Shown: positions 25,346-34,463, counted from the first letter of the stretch. The stretch: 44,057 nucleotides of DNA from Bacteroidota bacterium (GCA_963169635.1 CAUJDL010000078.1:1-44057); one strand, 5' to 3'. Program-made: numbers and translations. Notes: generated by a model from the letters alone, not told the origin.

Positions 25346-27505
25346 ATGAAAAAAATTATTATCTCCCTTGTTTTTGCATTAACAGTAATGCGTAGTTATG
25401 CAGACGAAGGAATGTGGTTGCCTATGTTATTAGGGCAACAAGTGTATAACGATATGGTAAAAAGAGGTTTAAAATTAAAACCAGAACAGTTGTACAGTAT
25501 GAATAAAGCTTCTATTAAAGATGCTATTGTAATATTTGGTGGTGGATGTACAGGCGAAATTGTAAGCTCTCAAGGTTTAATTTTTACAAATCACCATTGT
25601 GGTTATGGTGCTATTGCTTCTGCAAGTACGGTAGAAGCTAATTATTTAAGAGATGGCTTTTGGGCAGCAGATAAAAGCAAAGAAATTTCTACAACATTAA
25701 GTGTAAAATTTTTGAATAGGATAGAAGATGTAACAGAAAAAATAAATAAAGAATTAGGCGATTTAACTGATGCTGAAAGAACAAAAAAATACAACGAAAT
25801 AGTTAAAAAAATTATTAAAGATGTTGTAGGCGAAGATGAATTTAAAGATGCTGTTGTAGCAAGTATGTTTAAAGGAAATCAATTCTTTTTATTTGTGTAT
25901 GATGTATATAAAGACATTCGTTTAGTTGGTACACCACAAGAAAGTATAGGCAAATTTGGAGGCGATACAGATAATTGGGAATGGCCTCGTCATACAGGAG
26001 ATTTTTCAGTGTTTCGTGTATATACAAGCCCTGATGGCAAACCTGCTAAATTTAGTTTAAATAATATTCCTCTTAAACCAAAACACCATTTACCAGTAAG
26101 TATTAAAGGTTTTAATGATGGTGATTATAGTATGATTTTTGGTTACCCAGGTGGTACAAACAGATACGAAACTTCTTATGGTGTAAAATTAGCTACAGAT
26201 ATTAATAGTCCTGCATTAGTTGAGTTACGTGGTGTAAGACTAAAATATATGTTTGAGCAAATGAAAAAAGACCCTGCTGTAAAATTACAATTAGCAAGTA
26301 AATATGCTGGTATTGCAAACTATTGGAAGTTTTTTGATGGAGAAACTAGACAACTTTTAAAGTTTAAAACTTTTGAAGCTAAACAAAGTGATGAAGCTAC
26401 ATTTATTAATTGGGCAAAAGGAAATCCTGCGTATGAAAATATTTTCGCTGATTACGAAAAAATTTATAATGATTGGAGACCTTATGCAGAATCTCGTCAA
26501 TACTTAATAGAAGGTATTTATGGTAGTCCATTAATTGCTTATGTAGCTAGTTGGGCAGGTTTAGAAAGATTATTAGCAAGAAAAGATTATAAACCAGAAG
26601 AAGTTAAAAAAGCAATTGAAAAAGCTACTGAAGCAAGAGAAGCATTCTTAAAAAGTGAAAACAAAAAAAGCGATCAACAAATTTTAGCTGCTGTAGTTTC
26701 TATGTTTTATAGTAATGTAGATAAAAGCCAACATCCTAAAGGCTTTTATGAAGATTTGTTTAATCAATACAACGATATAGAACAAAATACTTATAAAATG
26801 TTTGCAGCTGATGTGTTTGAAAATACAATGGCTTTTAATGATGATAAATGGAAAACATTTACTGAAAACCCTAGTGCTATAAATATTGTTGAAGATCCTG
26901 CATATAAAGTTGCTAAAGCATTTTTATCTAATTATAATGATAATTATGCAGCTAAATACTCTGCATTTACAGCTAAAAATAATGAGTTAGGAAGGTTGTA
27001 TATGAAAGGCTTATTTGAAATGAATCCTAAAAAAATGAATAGCACTTACCCAGATGCTAACTTTACTATGAGAGTAAGTTATGGTAATGTAAAAAGCTAT
27101 GCACCAAAAGATGCAGTTAAATACGATTTTTATACAACGATGGATGGTGTAATGGCAAAATATAAAAAAGGAGATTATGAATTTGATTTACCATCTAAAT
27201 TAATTGAGTTGTACAATAACAAAGATTATGGTCAATATATCGATAAAAAATTAAATAATCTTGTTGTAAACTTTATTACTACTAATGATATTACAGGTGG
27301 TAATTCTGGTAGCCCTGTTATTGATGCAAAAGGTAATTTAATAGGTTTAGCTTTTGATGGCAATGCAGAAGCATTAAGCCATAAACTTGCTTTTGATAAA
27401 GACTTAAATCGTACTATTTGTGTAGATGTACGTTATGTACTTTGGTGTATAGAAAAAGTAGGTGGTGCTAAACATATTATTGATGAACTTACTTTAGTAA
27501 AATAA
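25346..27505 (+). CDS. S46 family dipeptidyl-peptidase, DPP7-like
   Basis: The 719-residue protein (start at 25346, where the signal peptide MKKIIISLVFALTVMRSYA begins; a TTG 21 bp upstream is rejected) is a periplasmic exopeptidase that removes dipeptides. The chymotrypsin-like S46 triad is visible: His in FTNHHCGYGAI (residues 81-91), Asp in GGDTDNWEWPRHTGDFSVFR, and Ser654 in GGNSGSPV. The S1-pocket position in LAFDGN (Gly672) is Gly, as in DPP7, where DPP11 has Arg. A preference for hydrophobic rather than acidic P1 residues is therefore expected. It suits an amino-acid-fermenting or protein-scavenging lifestyle. A strong terminator follows. Confidence 0.92.
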   Translation: MKKIIISLVFALTVMRSYADEGMWLPMLLGQQVYNDMVKRGLKLKPEQLYSMNKASIKDAIVIFGGGCTGEIVSSQGLIFTNHHCGYGAIASASTVEANYLRDGFWAADKSKEISTTLSVKFLNRIEDVTEKINKELGDLTDAERTKKYNEIVKKIIKDVVGEDEFKDAVVASMFKGNQFFLFVYDVYKDIRLVGTPQESIGKFGGDTDNWEWPRHTGDFSVFRVYTSPDGKPAKFSLNNIPLKPKHHLPVSIKGFNDGDYSMIFGYPGGTNRYETSYGVKLATDINSPALVELRGVRLKYMFEQMKKDPAVKLQLASKYAGIANYWKFFDGETRQLLKFKTFEAKQSDEATFINWAKGNPAYENIFADYEKIYNDWRPYAESRQYLIEGIYGSPLIAYVASWAGLERLLARKDYKPEEVKKAIEKATEAREAFLKSENKKSDQQILAAVVSMFYSNVDKSQHPKGFYEDLFNQYNDIEQNTYKMFAADVFENTMAFNDDKWKTFTENPSAINIVEDPAYKVAKAFLSNYNDNYAAKYSAFTAKNNELGRLYMKGLFEMNPKKMNSTYPDANFTMRVSYGNVKSYAPKDAVKYDFYTTMDGVMAKYKKGDYEFDLPSKLIELYNNKDYGQYIDKKLNNLVVNFITTNDITGGNSGSPVIDAKGNLIGLAFDGNAEALSHKLAFDKDLNRTICVDVRYVLWCIEKVGGAKHIIDELTLVK

Positions 27506-27523
27506 TTTCTTTCAAATAATTTT

Positions 27524-27557
27524 AAATCCCTGATTGTACAATCAGGGATTTTTTTTT
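27524..27557. terminator. Intrinsic terminator after the S46 peptidase gene
   Basis: AAATCCCTGATTGT (27524-27537) and ACAATCAGGGATTT (27538-27551) form a perfect 28-bp palindrome followed by a T-run to 27557. It lies between convergent genes and may serve both. Confidence 0.93.
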
Positions 27558-27574
27558 GTAGGGAAAAATATTTT

Positions 27575-29518
27575 TTACAATTTCTTTTTCTTTAAAACAT
27601 ATTGAAAAGCCTGCATTTGCGATTCTGCATAAGTTTTCATTGCATTAACAATTTTGGGTTGTTGTGTTGCATAATTGGTTAAGTCTTTTAAAGTATATTT
27701 ATATAAACCAATACCTCCATCTAGCTTTACAATTACAAACCATTCTTTATCAATTACTGCAAATTTCTCATCGTTATTGGTATATATGTAAGATCTTTCT
27801 TTATTAAAAAGATTAATGCCTAAAGTATTGTTTTCAAAAGGTAAATTTAATAAACCCATAATGCTTGGAAAAACATCTACTTGTCCGCCCATAGCATTAA
27901 TTGTTTTTTTATCTTTTATTATACTTGGTGCATAAAATAATAATGGTATGTGATGATAATCTAAAGAAATATCATACACAGCAGTTAAAGGTGCACCATG
28001 GTCTGCAACAAAAACAAACAACGTATTATTAAACCATTTTTTTTGAGCAGATAGTTGTATTAACTTTCTTAAAGAATAATCTGCAAACTCTACAATTTGT
28101 TTATCTTTTTCTTTTTGTTTAGGAGTAAAATAATCTGGAACGTAATAAGGTGTATGATCACTTGCTGTCATATACACAGCTAAAAAAGGTTTGTTGCTTT
28201 CATTCATTTTATCTAACAAAGGCATAGAAAACTCAAACATAAAATCATCTGGAACACCTAAAGTAGTTTTAGCTTTATCTGTTGGGTAATCTTCTTTAGA
28301 AATAATATTATCAAAATCATTGCCTTTTAAAAAACCTTCAATATTATCAAACTGTCCATCATGTGTTGTAAAGTATGTAGTAGTATAACCCAATTTTTTT
28401 AATGCACTTGCTATTCCACGATATTTAAACATACTAGATTCTTTCATTGGGTGCTGACGATATAATGCAGGAAATGAAAATAATGTACTAAATACACCAT
28501 TAAATGTATGAATACCTGCACTATAAAAATTATCAAAATAATATCCTTCATAACTAAGGCTATCTAAAAAAGGTGTAAGGTTTAATTGATTACCATGCCT
28601 TTTCATTTTAGCAGTACTCATACTTTCCATTAAAACTAATACTATATTTTTCTTTTGTGGAGTATCGTTATTAAAATTTTCTTTTCTTAATAAAGGATAG
28701 CTTGTATCATAAGGTATAATATCTAAATATTGTTGTGTATTTGTAATAGCTATATTATCTGGCATTAATTGTATTTCTCTATTACTTTCATCTTTACTAT
28801 CTAAATAACTTCTTATTAAAGTAAAATTAGGATTTAAGCCAAGTTGGTTTAGTAAAGGATCGTTACAGAAGTATGCAGTACCAACTCTTATAGGCGATTT
28901 TTCATCTAATCTGCCTCTCATTCCAAGTATTATTACACCAACAAATAAAACAGATATAACCGATTGTAATACTATTCTTGCAGGTTTTTCAAATTGAGTA
29001 AATGGATAAAATATTTTTTTTAATCCTTTATAAAAAATAAAAATAAAAATGATTACAGGAATGAAATAAATCCAGTGTCGTGGCTCTTGAAAAATAAGTT
29101 TAGCAACAAATACAGGGCTATCCATCCATGCAAAAGCAGCTACAGAAAATCTGGCAAAAAACTGATTAAAATAAGGAATATCTGCACCACAAACTACCAT
29201 TGCCAACGATACCATTAAAAAGGTATAACCAAAAATTATTTGATAAAATAACTTTGAATGAATATTAAATAAATAGCGAATGGTTAATAAAATATAAGTT
29301 AATGAAAGTATGTAACAGGTAATAACAGTATCGAACCTTATACCCATAAAAAAAGCACTAAAAATATCAGTTGTAGTTGCAGAGCTTCCTAACTTATGCT
29401 TTTGTGTAAAAAATAAAATTATTCTGAAAAAAGAAAAAAATACTAATACAAAAACATAAATACGAAATACTAATTGTATGTTTTGAAATAAATGCTTCTT
29501 CGTAAATTTCTCTTTCAT
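27575..29518 (-). CDS. LTA-synthase/sulfatase-family membrane phosphotransferase (copy 2)
   Basis: This 647-residue protein has about five transmembrane helices in its first 210 residues, then an LtaS-like catalytic domain with IVLVLMESMST near 292 (metal Glu), a candidate nucleophilic Thr in AGIHTFNGVFSTL, YMTASDHTPYYVP, and the DH metal pair in FVADHGAPL. It shares architecture with the protein at 8606-10528 but the two are clearly divergent. It probably modifies an envelope lipid or glycan with a phosphate-linked group on the periplasmic face; the donor and acceptor are unknown. It is transcribed away from gldJ across a 456-bp gap. Confidence 0.85.
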   Translation of the reverse strand: MKEKFTKKHLFQNIQLVFRIYVFVLVFFSFFRIILFFTQKHKLGSSATTTDIFSAFFMGIRFDTVITCYILSLTYILLTIRYLFNIHSKLFYQIIFGYTFLMVSLAMVVCGADIPYFNQFFARFSVAAFAWMDSPVFVAKLIFQEPRHWIYFIPVIIFIFIFYKGLKKIFYPFTQFEKPARIVLQSVISVLFVGVIILGMRGRLDEKSPIRVGTAYFCNDPLLNQLGLNPNFTLIRSYLDSKDESNREIQLMPDNIAITNTQQYLDIIPYDTSYPLLRKENFNNDTPQKKNIVLVLMESMSTAKMKRHGNQLNLTPFLDSLSYEGYYFDNFYSAGIHTFNGVFSTLFSFPALYRQHPMKESSMFKYRGIASALKKLGYTTTYFTTHDGQFDNIEGFLKGNDFDNIISKEDYPTDKAKTTLGVPDDFMFEFSMPLLDKMNESNKPFLAVYMTASDHTPYYVPDYFTPKQKEKDKQIVEFADYSLRKLIQLSAQKKWFNNTLFVFVADHGAPLTAVYDISLDYHHIPLLFYAPSIIKDKKTINAMGGQVDVFPSIMGLLNLPFENNTLGINLFNKERSYIYTNNDEKFAVIDKEWFVIVKLDGGIGLYKYTLKDLTNYATQQPKIVNAMKTYAESQMQAFQYVLKKKKL

Positions 29519-29974
29519 TTTGCTTTAATAAAAAATTCAATAATTGGTAAAATAAAAGAAAAATTAGATCTAACTAGTTATAAAAAAGTTTTTCAAATAG
29601 TAATGCTAATTGTAAACTTAAATTTAGCAGTTGTAAATTTTGCCTTGTAAATAGTTTTTTCATTGTCTGATAAAGATTTTTTTAGCAATATTTTTTACAC
29701 TTTATTTTTTAGCGTTTTAAATAAGTAAACAGAAAAAGTACAAAAATTATTTATTGAAAATCAGTATGTTAGTTGTAAAAGTTAAGCTAAACTTTTAAAA
29801 AGAGAGTAAATAAATAGGTATAAAGTAAATAAATTTAAAAAATAAAATTTGGGCTAAACAATTAAATTTTAAAATATGTTTAAAAATATTTCAACAAATC
29901 CTTTTATATTCGCAACTCTTAATAGAACAATATTTTTTAAAAATCAACGTTTTAGTACACTCAAACTTTCAACA
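29519..29974. other. 456-bp divergent intergenic region upstream of gldJ
   Basis: Very AT-rich sequence with repeated TTGTAAA (near 29620-29650) and AAATAAAT tracts. A TATATTCG box (29905-29912) could be a variant -7 element for gldJ, but no -33 partner is clear. An ATG at 29876 is in frame with gldJ, yet the intervening 33 codons lack a lipoprotein signal. No RNA gene or small ORF is supported. Confidence 0.4.
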
Positions 29975-31540
29975 ATGCGAATCTCAACAGGTATCAGAAA
30001 TTGTACATTACTGTTAGCAACAATTAGCGTTTTATCATCATGTAATATGATGAAGAAGAAACAACAAAAGTCAGATGTTACTGGCTGGGCTTATAACGAT
30101 AAAAAAACAGGTGGCTTTACAGTAGCTAAACCTAAAAATATTAAAACAGCACCAGGCCTTGTATTTGTTCAAGGTGGTACATTTACAATGGGTGCTACAC
30201 AAGAAGATGTAATGGGTGATTGGAATAATATACCAAAACGTATTACTGTAAACTCATTTTTTATAGATAAGACAGAAGTAGCCAATGTGCACTATCGTGA
30301 ATATATGTTTTGGATGCAAAATACATTTGGCGAAGACGAAAAATACGACCAACTTTTACAAGATATAAGACCTGATACTTTGGTTTGGAGAAGTGAACTT
30401 TCTTATAACGAACCTTATGTAGAATATTATTTTAGTCATCCAAGTTATAACTATTATCCTGTTGTTGGTGTAACATGGAAACAGGCTCGTGATTTTTGTA
30501 TTTGGCGTACCGACCGTGTAAATGAAAAAGCATTAATGGATAAAAAAGTAATTAATGCAAAAGATTATCAAAAAGGTGGTATGAATAATGTTGGAGAAGA
30601 TAATTTTAATACTAAAGCTTATTTATTAGGTTTATATAATCCTAAAACTCCACCAACAAAAGGTAGTCCATTAAAAGATTCTAAAGGACAACCAAGACAA
30701 GCAAAATTTGAAGATGGAATTTTATATGGCGATTATCGTTTACCAACAGAAGCAGAATGGGAATATGCATCTTATGGTTATATGATGGAAAATCCTCAAA
30801 GACGTAGAACAGAAAAATCAAGAGGAGAAGAAGTGATAGCAAATAAACAAGTATATGCTTGGACAAACTCTGGCTACGATAATTTACGCTCTACTAAAAG
30901 AGGTGCTTTTCAAGGTGCATTTTTAGCAAACTTTAAAAGAGGTTCTGGTGATAACATGGGTGTTGCTGGAGGTTTAAATGACCGTTCTGCTATACCTTCA
31001 GAAATTACATCTTTCTATCCTAATGGTTTTGGTTTATATAATATGAGTGGTAATGTTAGCGAATGGGTGGCAGATGTTTACAGACCACTTACAAGTTTAG
31101 AAGGCGAAGACTTTAACTATTATAGAGGTAATGAATTTAAAAGAGTGAAAAAAGATTCTGGTACTAATGATATGATGAAAGATTCTTTAGGTCGTGTAGT
31201 AATGGAAAATGAACCAGATAGCTTAATAAGAAAACGTCGTAACTATCAAAAATCTTATGTTATAGATTATTTAGATGGAGACCAAATTGCTGATGGACGT
31301 TCTGCAGTGTATAATTATGGAACTACTACTTTAATCTCTGACAAATCTAGAGTTGTTAAAGGTGGTAGCTGGAACGACAGACCTTATTGGTTAAGCCCTG
31401 GAACAAGAAGATTTTTAGAAGAAGAGCAAAGTAGCAGTACTATTGGTTTTCGTTGTGCTATGACACATTATGGTGCACCAGAAACACCTAAATATGGTAA
31501 AACTGGTAACTTCTTCCCTTCAAGAAGACAAAAAAGATAA
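29975..31540 (+). CDS. gldJ: Gliding motility / type IX secretion lipoprotein GldJ
   Basis: The 521-residue lipoprotein starts at 29975 (MRISTGIRNCTLLLATISVL followed by SSC lipobox), chosen because the signal begins there; an in-frame ATG 99 bp upstream is unlikely. The mature part opens VTGWAYNDKKTGGF and then carries a formylglycine-generating-enzyme-like (SUMF1) domain: GLVFVQGGTFTMGATQEDVM, PDTLVWRSELSYNEPYVEYY, YRLPTEAEWEYA, GLYNMSGNVSEWVADVYRP and VVKGGSWNDRPYW. In Flavobacterium GldJ stabilises GldK and is needed for gliding and T9SS function in the outer membrane. The N-terminal TGWxYND region and DWNN insertion favour GldJ over GldK. No gldKLMN genes are adjacent. Confidence 0.9.
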   Translation: MRISTGIRNCTLLLATISVLSSCNMMKKKQQKSDVTGWAYNDKKTGGFTVAKPKNIKTAPGLVFVQGGTFTMGATQEDVMGDWNNIPKRITVNSFFIDKTEVANVHYREYMFWMQNTFGEDEKYDQLLQDIRPDTLVWRSELSYNEPYVEYYFSHPSYNYYPVVGVTWKQARDFCIWRTDRVNEKALMDKKVINAKDYQKGGMNNVGEDNFNTKAYLLGLYNPKTPPTKGSPLKDSKGQPRQAKFEDGILYGDYRLPTEAEWEYASYGYMMENPQRRRTEKSRGEEVIANKQVYAWTNSGYDNLRSTKRGAFQGAFLANFKRGSGDNMGVAGGLNDRSAIPSEITSFYPNGFGLYNMSGNVSEWVADVYRPLTSLEGEDFNYYRGNEFKRVKKDSGTNDMMKDSLGRVVMENEPDSLIRKRRNYQKSYVIDYLDGDQIADGRSAVYNYGTTTLISDKSRVVKGGSWNDRPYWLSPGTRRFLEEEQSSSTIGFRCAMTHYGAPETPKYGKTGNFFPSRRQKR

Positions 31541-31565
31541 AAAAAAGGAAAGGTAAATACAGCAT

Positions 31566-31617
31566 TCCTGCTTTATGCAGGAGTAAAAGAAGCCATCAAT
31601 TTTCTGGTGGCTTTTTT
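31566..31617 (+). terminator. Double hairpin terminator after gldJ
   Basis: A first stem TCCTGC/GCAGGA (31566-31582) is followed by AGCCATCA (31591-31598) with TGGTGGCT (31605-31612, one G-U) and T6. Confidence 0.85.
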
Positions 31618-31678
31618 AACATTAAAAACCCAAATTTTATAAATATTATTCAACAGCTAAAAATTAAAAATTAATATT

Positions 31679-32116
31679 ATGTACAATGGTATGTTGCATT
31701 TGCACAATTTTTTAAGATGGATTATCATCATTTTATTATTAATAAATATTGTAAAAGCTTTTTCGGGAAATAAAAGTTTAAAGCTTAGTTTATACTTACT
31801 TATCTCTAGTCATATTACTTTATTAATAGGTTTATATCAATACTTTACTGGTGCTAATGGATTTGCATTTTTTAAAAATTTTCCAGTATCAGAAATTATG
31901 AAAAATAATGTATTGAGGTTTTGGGCTATTGAGCATATTTTTGGTATGTTAATAGGTATTACATTAATTACTATTGGTCATATATCATTAAAAAAATCTG
32001 ATAAAACTAAAAAAACAGCTATCCTTTATTTAATAGCATTTATCATTATCATGGTTACTATACCTTGGCCTTTTAGACATTATGAAGTAGGAAGAAGCTT
32101 ATTTCCTGGCATGTAA
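31679..32116 (+). CDS. Small four-helix membrane protein (cytochrome b-like annotation class)
   Basis: This 145-residue protein begins MYNGMLHLHNFLRWIIIILLL and has four hydrophobic helices (about 12-24, 38-54, 84-103, 113-131). Conserved-looking histidines occur at LHLHN, SSHITLL, IEHIFG and TIGHIS, and the C-terminus reads IPWPFRHYEVGRSLFPGM. Similar short proteins in Bacteroidota are sometimes labelled cytochrome b because of these histidines, but no heme-binding evidence can be drawn from the sequence alone. The function is unknown. It lies 138 bp after gldJ, behind a terminator, and is followed by a weak hairpin. Confidence 0.7.
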   Translation: MYNGMLHLHNFLRWIIIILLLINIVKAFSGNKSLKLSLYLLISSHITLLIGLYQYFTGANGFAFFKNFPVSEIMKNNVLRFWAIEHIFGMLIGITLITIGHISLKKSDKTKKTAILYLIAFIIIMVTIPWPFRHYEVGRSLFPGM

Positions 32117-32127
32117 AAAATATTAAC

Positions 32128-32155
32128 GAAAAGGTTTCTTATCAGAAGCCTTTTC
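32128..32155 (+). terminator. Probable weak terminator after the four-helix protein gene
   Basis: GAAAAGGTTTC (32128-32138) pairs with GAAGCCTTTTC (32145-32155), 11 bp with one G-U; the following TAATTTTA is only moderately T-rich. Confidence 0.6.
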
Positions 32156-32168
32156 TAATTTTATAGTT

Positions 32169-32432
32169 ATGATAAAAATTAAATTAAGTTTATTTATTGT
32201 TACACTTTTCTCTTTAGCAGCTTGTAACAAAACAAAAGAAAAATGTACTGCAAAAATTATAGAAAGAAAATTGCTAAACGACTCGATGTTGCAAATAAGA
32301 TATACTTATAAAGTTGCTGATAATGTATTTGAAGATAGTTTAAAAACCATCAATAAAAATATACCATCAGACACTATCCATATTTTGTACACTATTCAAA
32401 ATCCTAAAGAACATACAGCCAATCTACCTTAA
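32169..32432 (+). CDS. Small putative lipoprotein, hypothetical
   Basis: The 87-residue product starts MIKIKLSLFIVTLFSLAACN, a lipoprotein signal with lipobox LAAC and likely lipidation at Cys19. The mature part is about 68 residues with alternating strands (IIERKLLNDSMLQIRYTYKV) and one further Cys (EKCTAKI). No family recognised. It lies 52 bp after the four-helix membrane protein gene and could be partly co-transcribed with it through the weak hairpin. Confidence 0.65.
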   Translation: MIKIKLSLFIVTLFSLAACNKTKEKCTAKIIERKLLNDSMLQIRYTYKVADNVFEDSLKTINKNIPSDTIHILYTIQNPKEHTANLP

Positions 32433-32549
32433 AATTATTCTCTAAAAAATTATACAAATAGTTTATATAAAGCATCATATTTTTAATAAACTATCTAAAA
32501 ATTAAAATGGGGAAAATTACTGTACAAAATCAGCTATAAAATTCGGTTC

Positions 32550-32579
32550 TTTGCTATGAAACATAATAGTTTACATTTG
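32550..32579 (+). promoter_or_regulatory. parA promoter
   Basis: TTTG (32550-32553), an 18-bp spacer and TACATTTG (32572-32579) are an exact Bacteroidota promoter match, 41 bp before the parA ATG. Confidence 0.75.
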
Positions 32580-32620
32580 TAACCTTTGAATAAATAAATA
32601 CTAAGTAGAAAAAGTGAATT

Positions 32621-33421
32621 ATGGCAAGAATTATTGGTGTAGCTAATCAAAAAGGTGGCGTTGGAAAAACTACCACTGCTATTAACCTTGCAGCAAGTTT
32701 AGCTGTATTGGAATATAAAACTTTATTGGTAGATGCAGACCCTCAGGCAAATAGTACAACAGGCGTAGGCTTTAATGATAAAAATATTACTACAAGCCTT
32801 TACGACTGTATGGTAAATAATACAAAAGCTACAGAAGTAATTTTAAAATCAGAAATTCCTAATCTAGACCTTATACCTTCTCATATTGATTTAGTTGGTG
32901 CAGAAATAGAAATGATTAATTATCCCAATAGAGAAAATGTAATGAAGCAATTATTAAACCAAGTAAAAGATAATTATGATTTTATCATTATCGATTGCTC
33001 TCCTTCTTTAGGTTTAATTACTGTAAATTCATTAGTAGCTGCAGATAGTGTTGCAGTGCCTGTACAATGTGAATTTTTTGCTTTAGAAGGTTTAGGCAAA
33101 TTATTAAATACTATTAAAATTGTGCAAAGCCGTTTAAACCCTGCTTTACAAATTGAAGGTATTTTAATGACGATGTATGATGGTCGTTTACGATTAAGTA
33201 ATCAAGTAGTAAGTGAAGTAAGACGACATTTTGATGAATTAGTATTTAATACCATTATTCATAGAAATACAAGATTAAGTGAAGCACCAAGTATTGGCAA
33301 ACCTGTAATACTTTATGATGCTGATAGTAAAGGTGCTACTAACTATTTAAACTTAGCAAAAGAAATTTTACAAAAAAATGAAATGACTAAAATGACCAAT
33401 GAAGAAAGAATTATTGAGTAG
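32621..33421 (+). CDS. parA: Chromosome partitioning ATPase ParA/Soj
   Basis: This 266-residue Walker-type ATPase moves ParB-parS complexes over the nucleoid during segregation. It begins with the deviant P-loop KGGVGKTTT (11-19), followed by LLVDADPQANST near 40, YDFIIIDCSPSLG near 119 and VPVQCEFFALEGL near 146. The Soj-like form lacks an N-terminal DNA-binding domain, as chromosomal ParA proteins usually do. It has an exact promoter match upstream and parB downstream after 116 bp, a gap filled with a 9-bp tandem repeat. Confidence 0.95.
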   Translation: MARIIGVANQKGGVGKTTTAINLAASLAVLEYKTLLVDADPQANSTTGVGFNDKNITTSLYDCMVNNTKATEVILKSEIPNLDLIPSHIDLVGAEIEMINYPNRENVMKQLLNQVKDNYDFIIIDCSPSLGLITVNSLVAADSVAVPVQCEFFALEGLGKLLNTIKIVQSRLNPALQIEGILMTMYDGRLRLSNQVVSEVRRHFDELVFNTIIHRNTRLSEAPSIGKPVILYDADSKGATNYLNLAKEILQKNEMTKMTNEERIIE

Positions 33422-33430
33422 TTTTTAGAA

Positions 33431-33520
33431 GGTTCAAAAAGTTCAAAAGGTTCAAGAAGTTTCAAAGGTTCAAGAGGTTTCAAAGGTTCAAGAGGTTTCA
33501 GAGGTTTTTGTGGTTTAAGG
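33431..33520 (+). repeat. 9-bp minisatellite between parA and parB
   Basis: Ten consecutive 9-bp units fill 33431-33520: GGTTCAAAA, AGTTCAAAA, GGTTCAAGA, AGTTTCAAA, GGTTCAAGA, GGTTTCAAA, GGTTCAAGA, GGTTTCAGA, GGTTTTTGT, GGTTTAAGG. In the centre an 18-bp higher unit (GGTTCAAGA plus GGTTTCAAA) recurs. It starts 9 bp after the parA stop and ends 17 bp before parB. The strand is strongly biased, with almost no C outside TTC. It is not a parS site, which would be palindromic. Confidence 0.9.
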
Positions 33521-33537
33521 AATAAATAAAATTAATA

Positions 33538-34455
33538 ATGACAACACCCAAACAAAATAAAGATGCAATTGGCAAAGGCTTACGTAGTTTGCTAAATAAT
33601 ATTGATCAGGATTTAAAAAATACTGCTGGTTCATTAAAATCAAATGTTGTAGAACAAGCAACAGCAATTGTTCGTATTCCTATTGCAGAAATTTCTATCA
33701 ACCCAAAGCAACCAAGAAGAGATTTTGATGAAACTGCATTGAGCGAATTAGCTGCATCAATTAAAATGCACGATATTATTCAACCACTAACTGTTACTAA
33801 AACTACACAAGGAAAATATATTTTAATTTCTGGAGAAAGAAGATTAAGAGCTTCTAAAATTGCTGGACTTAAAGATGTACCTGTTTATATTCGTCAAGCT
33901 AATGATAAAGAATTATTAGAACTTGCTTTATTAGAAAACTTACAAAGAGAAGATTTAAATGCAATAGAAATTGGCCTTAGCTATAAACGAATGATGGATG
34001 AGTTAGACTTTACGCAAGAACAAGTAGCAGAAAGAATGGGTAAAGAAAGAAGTACTGTAACTAACTATATACGTATTTTAAAACTTCCACCAGATATTCA
34101 ATTGGCTGTTCGTAATAATATTATTTCTATGGGACATGCAAGAGCTTTAATTACCATAGATACCATAGATAAACAATTGTTTGTATTTAATGAAATTAAA
34201 ACAAAACAATTAAGCGTAAGACAAACAGAGGAGCTTGTTCGTACTCTTTATAAAGGAAACGAACCTGTTAAAACTTCTTCAAAAAAAGAATTATCTCCTG
34301 CATATAAAAAAATAGAAGATAAATTAGCTTCGCATTTTGGAACTAAAGCCAAATTGGTACATAATAAAAAAGGTTATGGCAGCATTACATTAGAGTATTA
34401 TTCATTACAAGAATTGAATAAAATTTTAGATTTAATGAATGTTGTTGTTAGTTAA
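33538..34455 (+). CDS. parB: Chromosome partitioning protein ParB/Spo0J
   Basis: ParB is a CTP-dependent clamp that loads at parS and works with ParA. The 305 residues show the start GKGLRSLL, the N-terminal CTPase/ParB domain (ISINPKQPRRDFDETAL near 52, ISGERRLRASKIAGL with GERR at about 99), ENLQREDLNAIE near 140, and a helix-turn-helix region (FTQEQVAERMGKERSTVTNYIRILKLP). A C-terminal dimerisation helix ends the protein. No canonical parS was seen in the window. A DUF5683 gene follows after 8 bp and is probably co-transcribed. Confidence 0.95.
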   Translation: MTTPKQNKDAIGKGLRSLLNNIDQDLKNTAGSLKSNVVEQATAIVRIPIAEISINPKQPRRDFDETALSELAASIKMHDIIQPLTVTKTTQGKYILISGERRLRASKIAGLKDVPVYIRQANDKELLELALLENLQREDLNAIEIGLSYKRMMDELDFTQEQVAERMGKERSTVTNYIRILKLPPDIQLAVRNNIISMGHARALITIDTIDKQLFVFNEIKTKQLSVRQTEELVRTLYKGNEPVKTSSKKELSPAYKKIEDKLASHFGTKAKLVHNKKGYGSITLEYYSLQELNKILDLMNVVVS

Positions 34456-34463
34456 GTCTATTC

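Noticed and set aside
29876-29974. Longer gldJ starting at 29876
   Set aside because: The lipoprotein signal with its lipobox starts at the ATG at 29975; the preceding 33 codons have no signal-peptide character.
33431-33520. CRISPR array or parS cluster
   Set aside because: The units are contiguous 9-mers without spacers, and they are not palindromic as parS would be.
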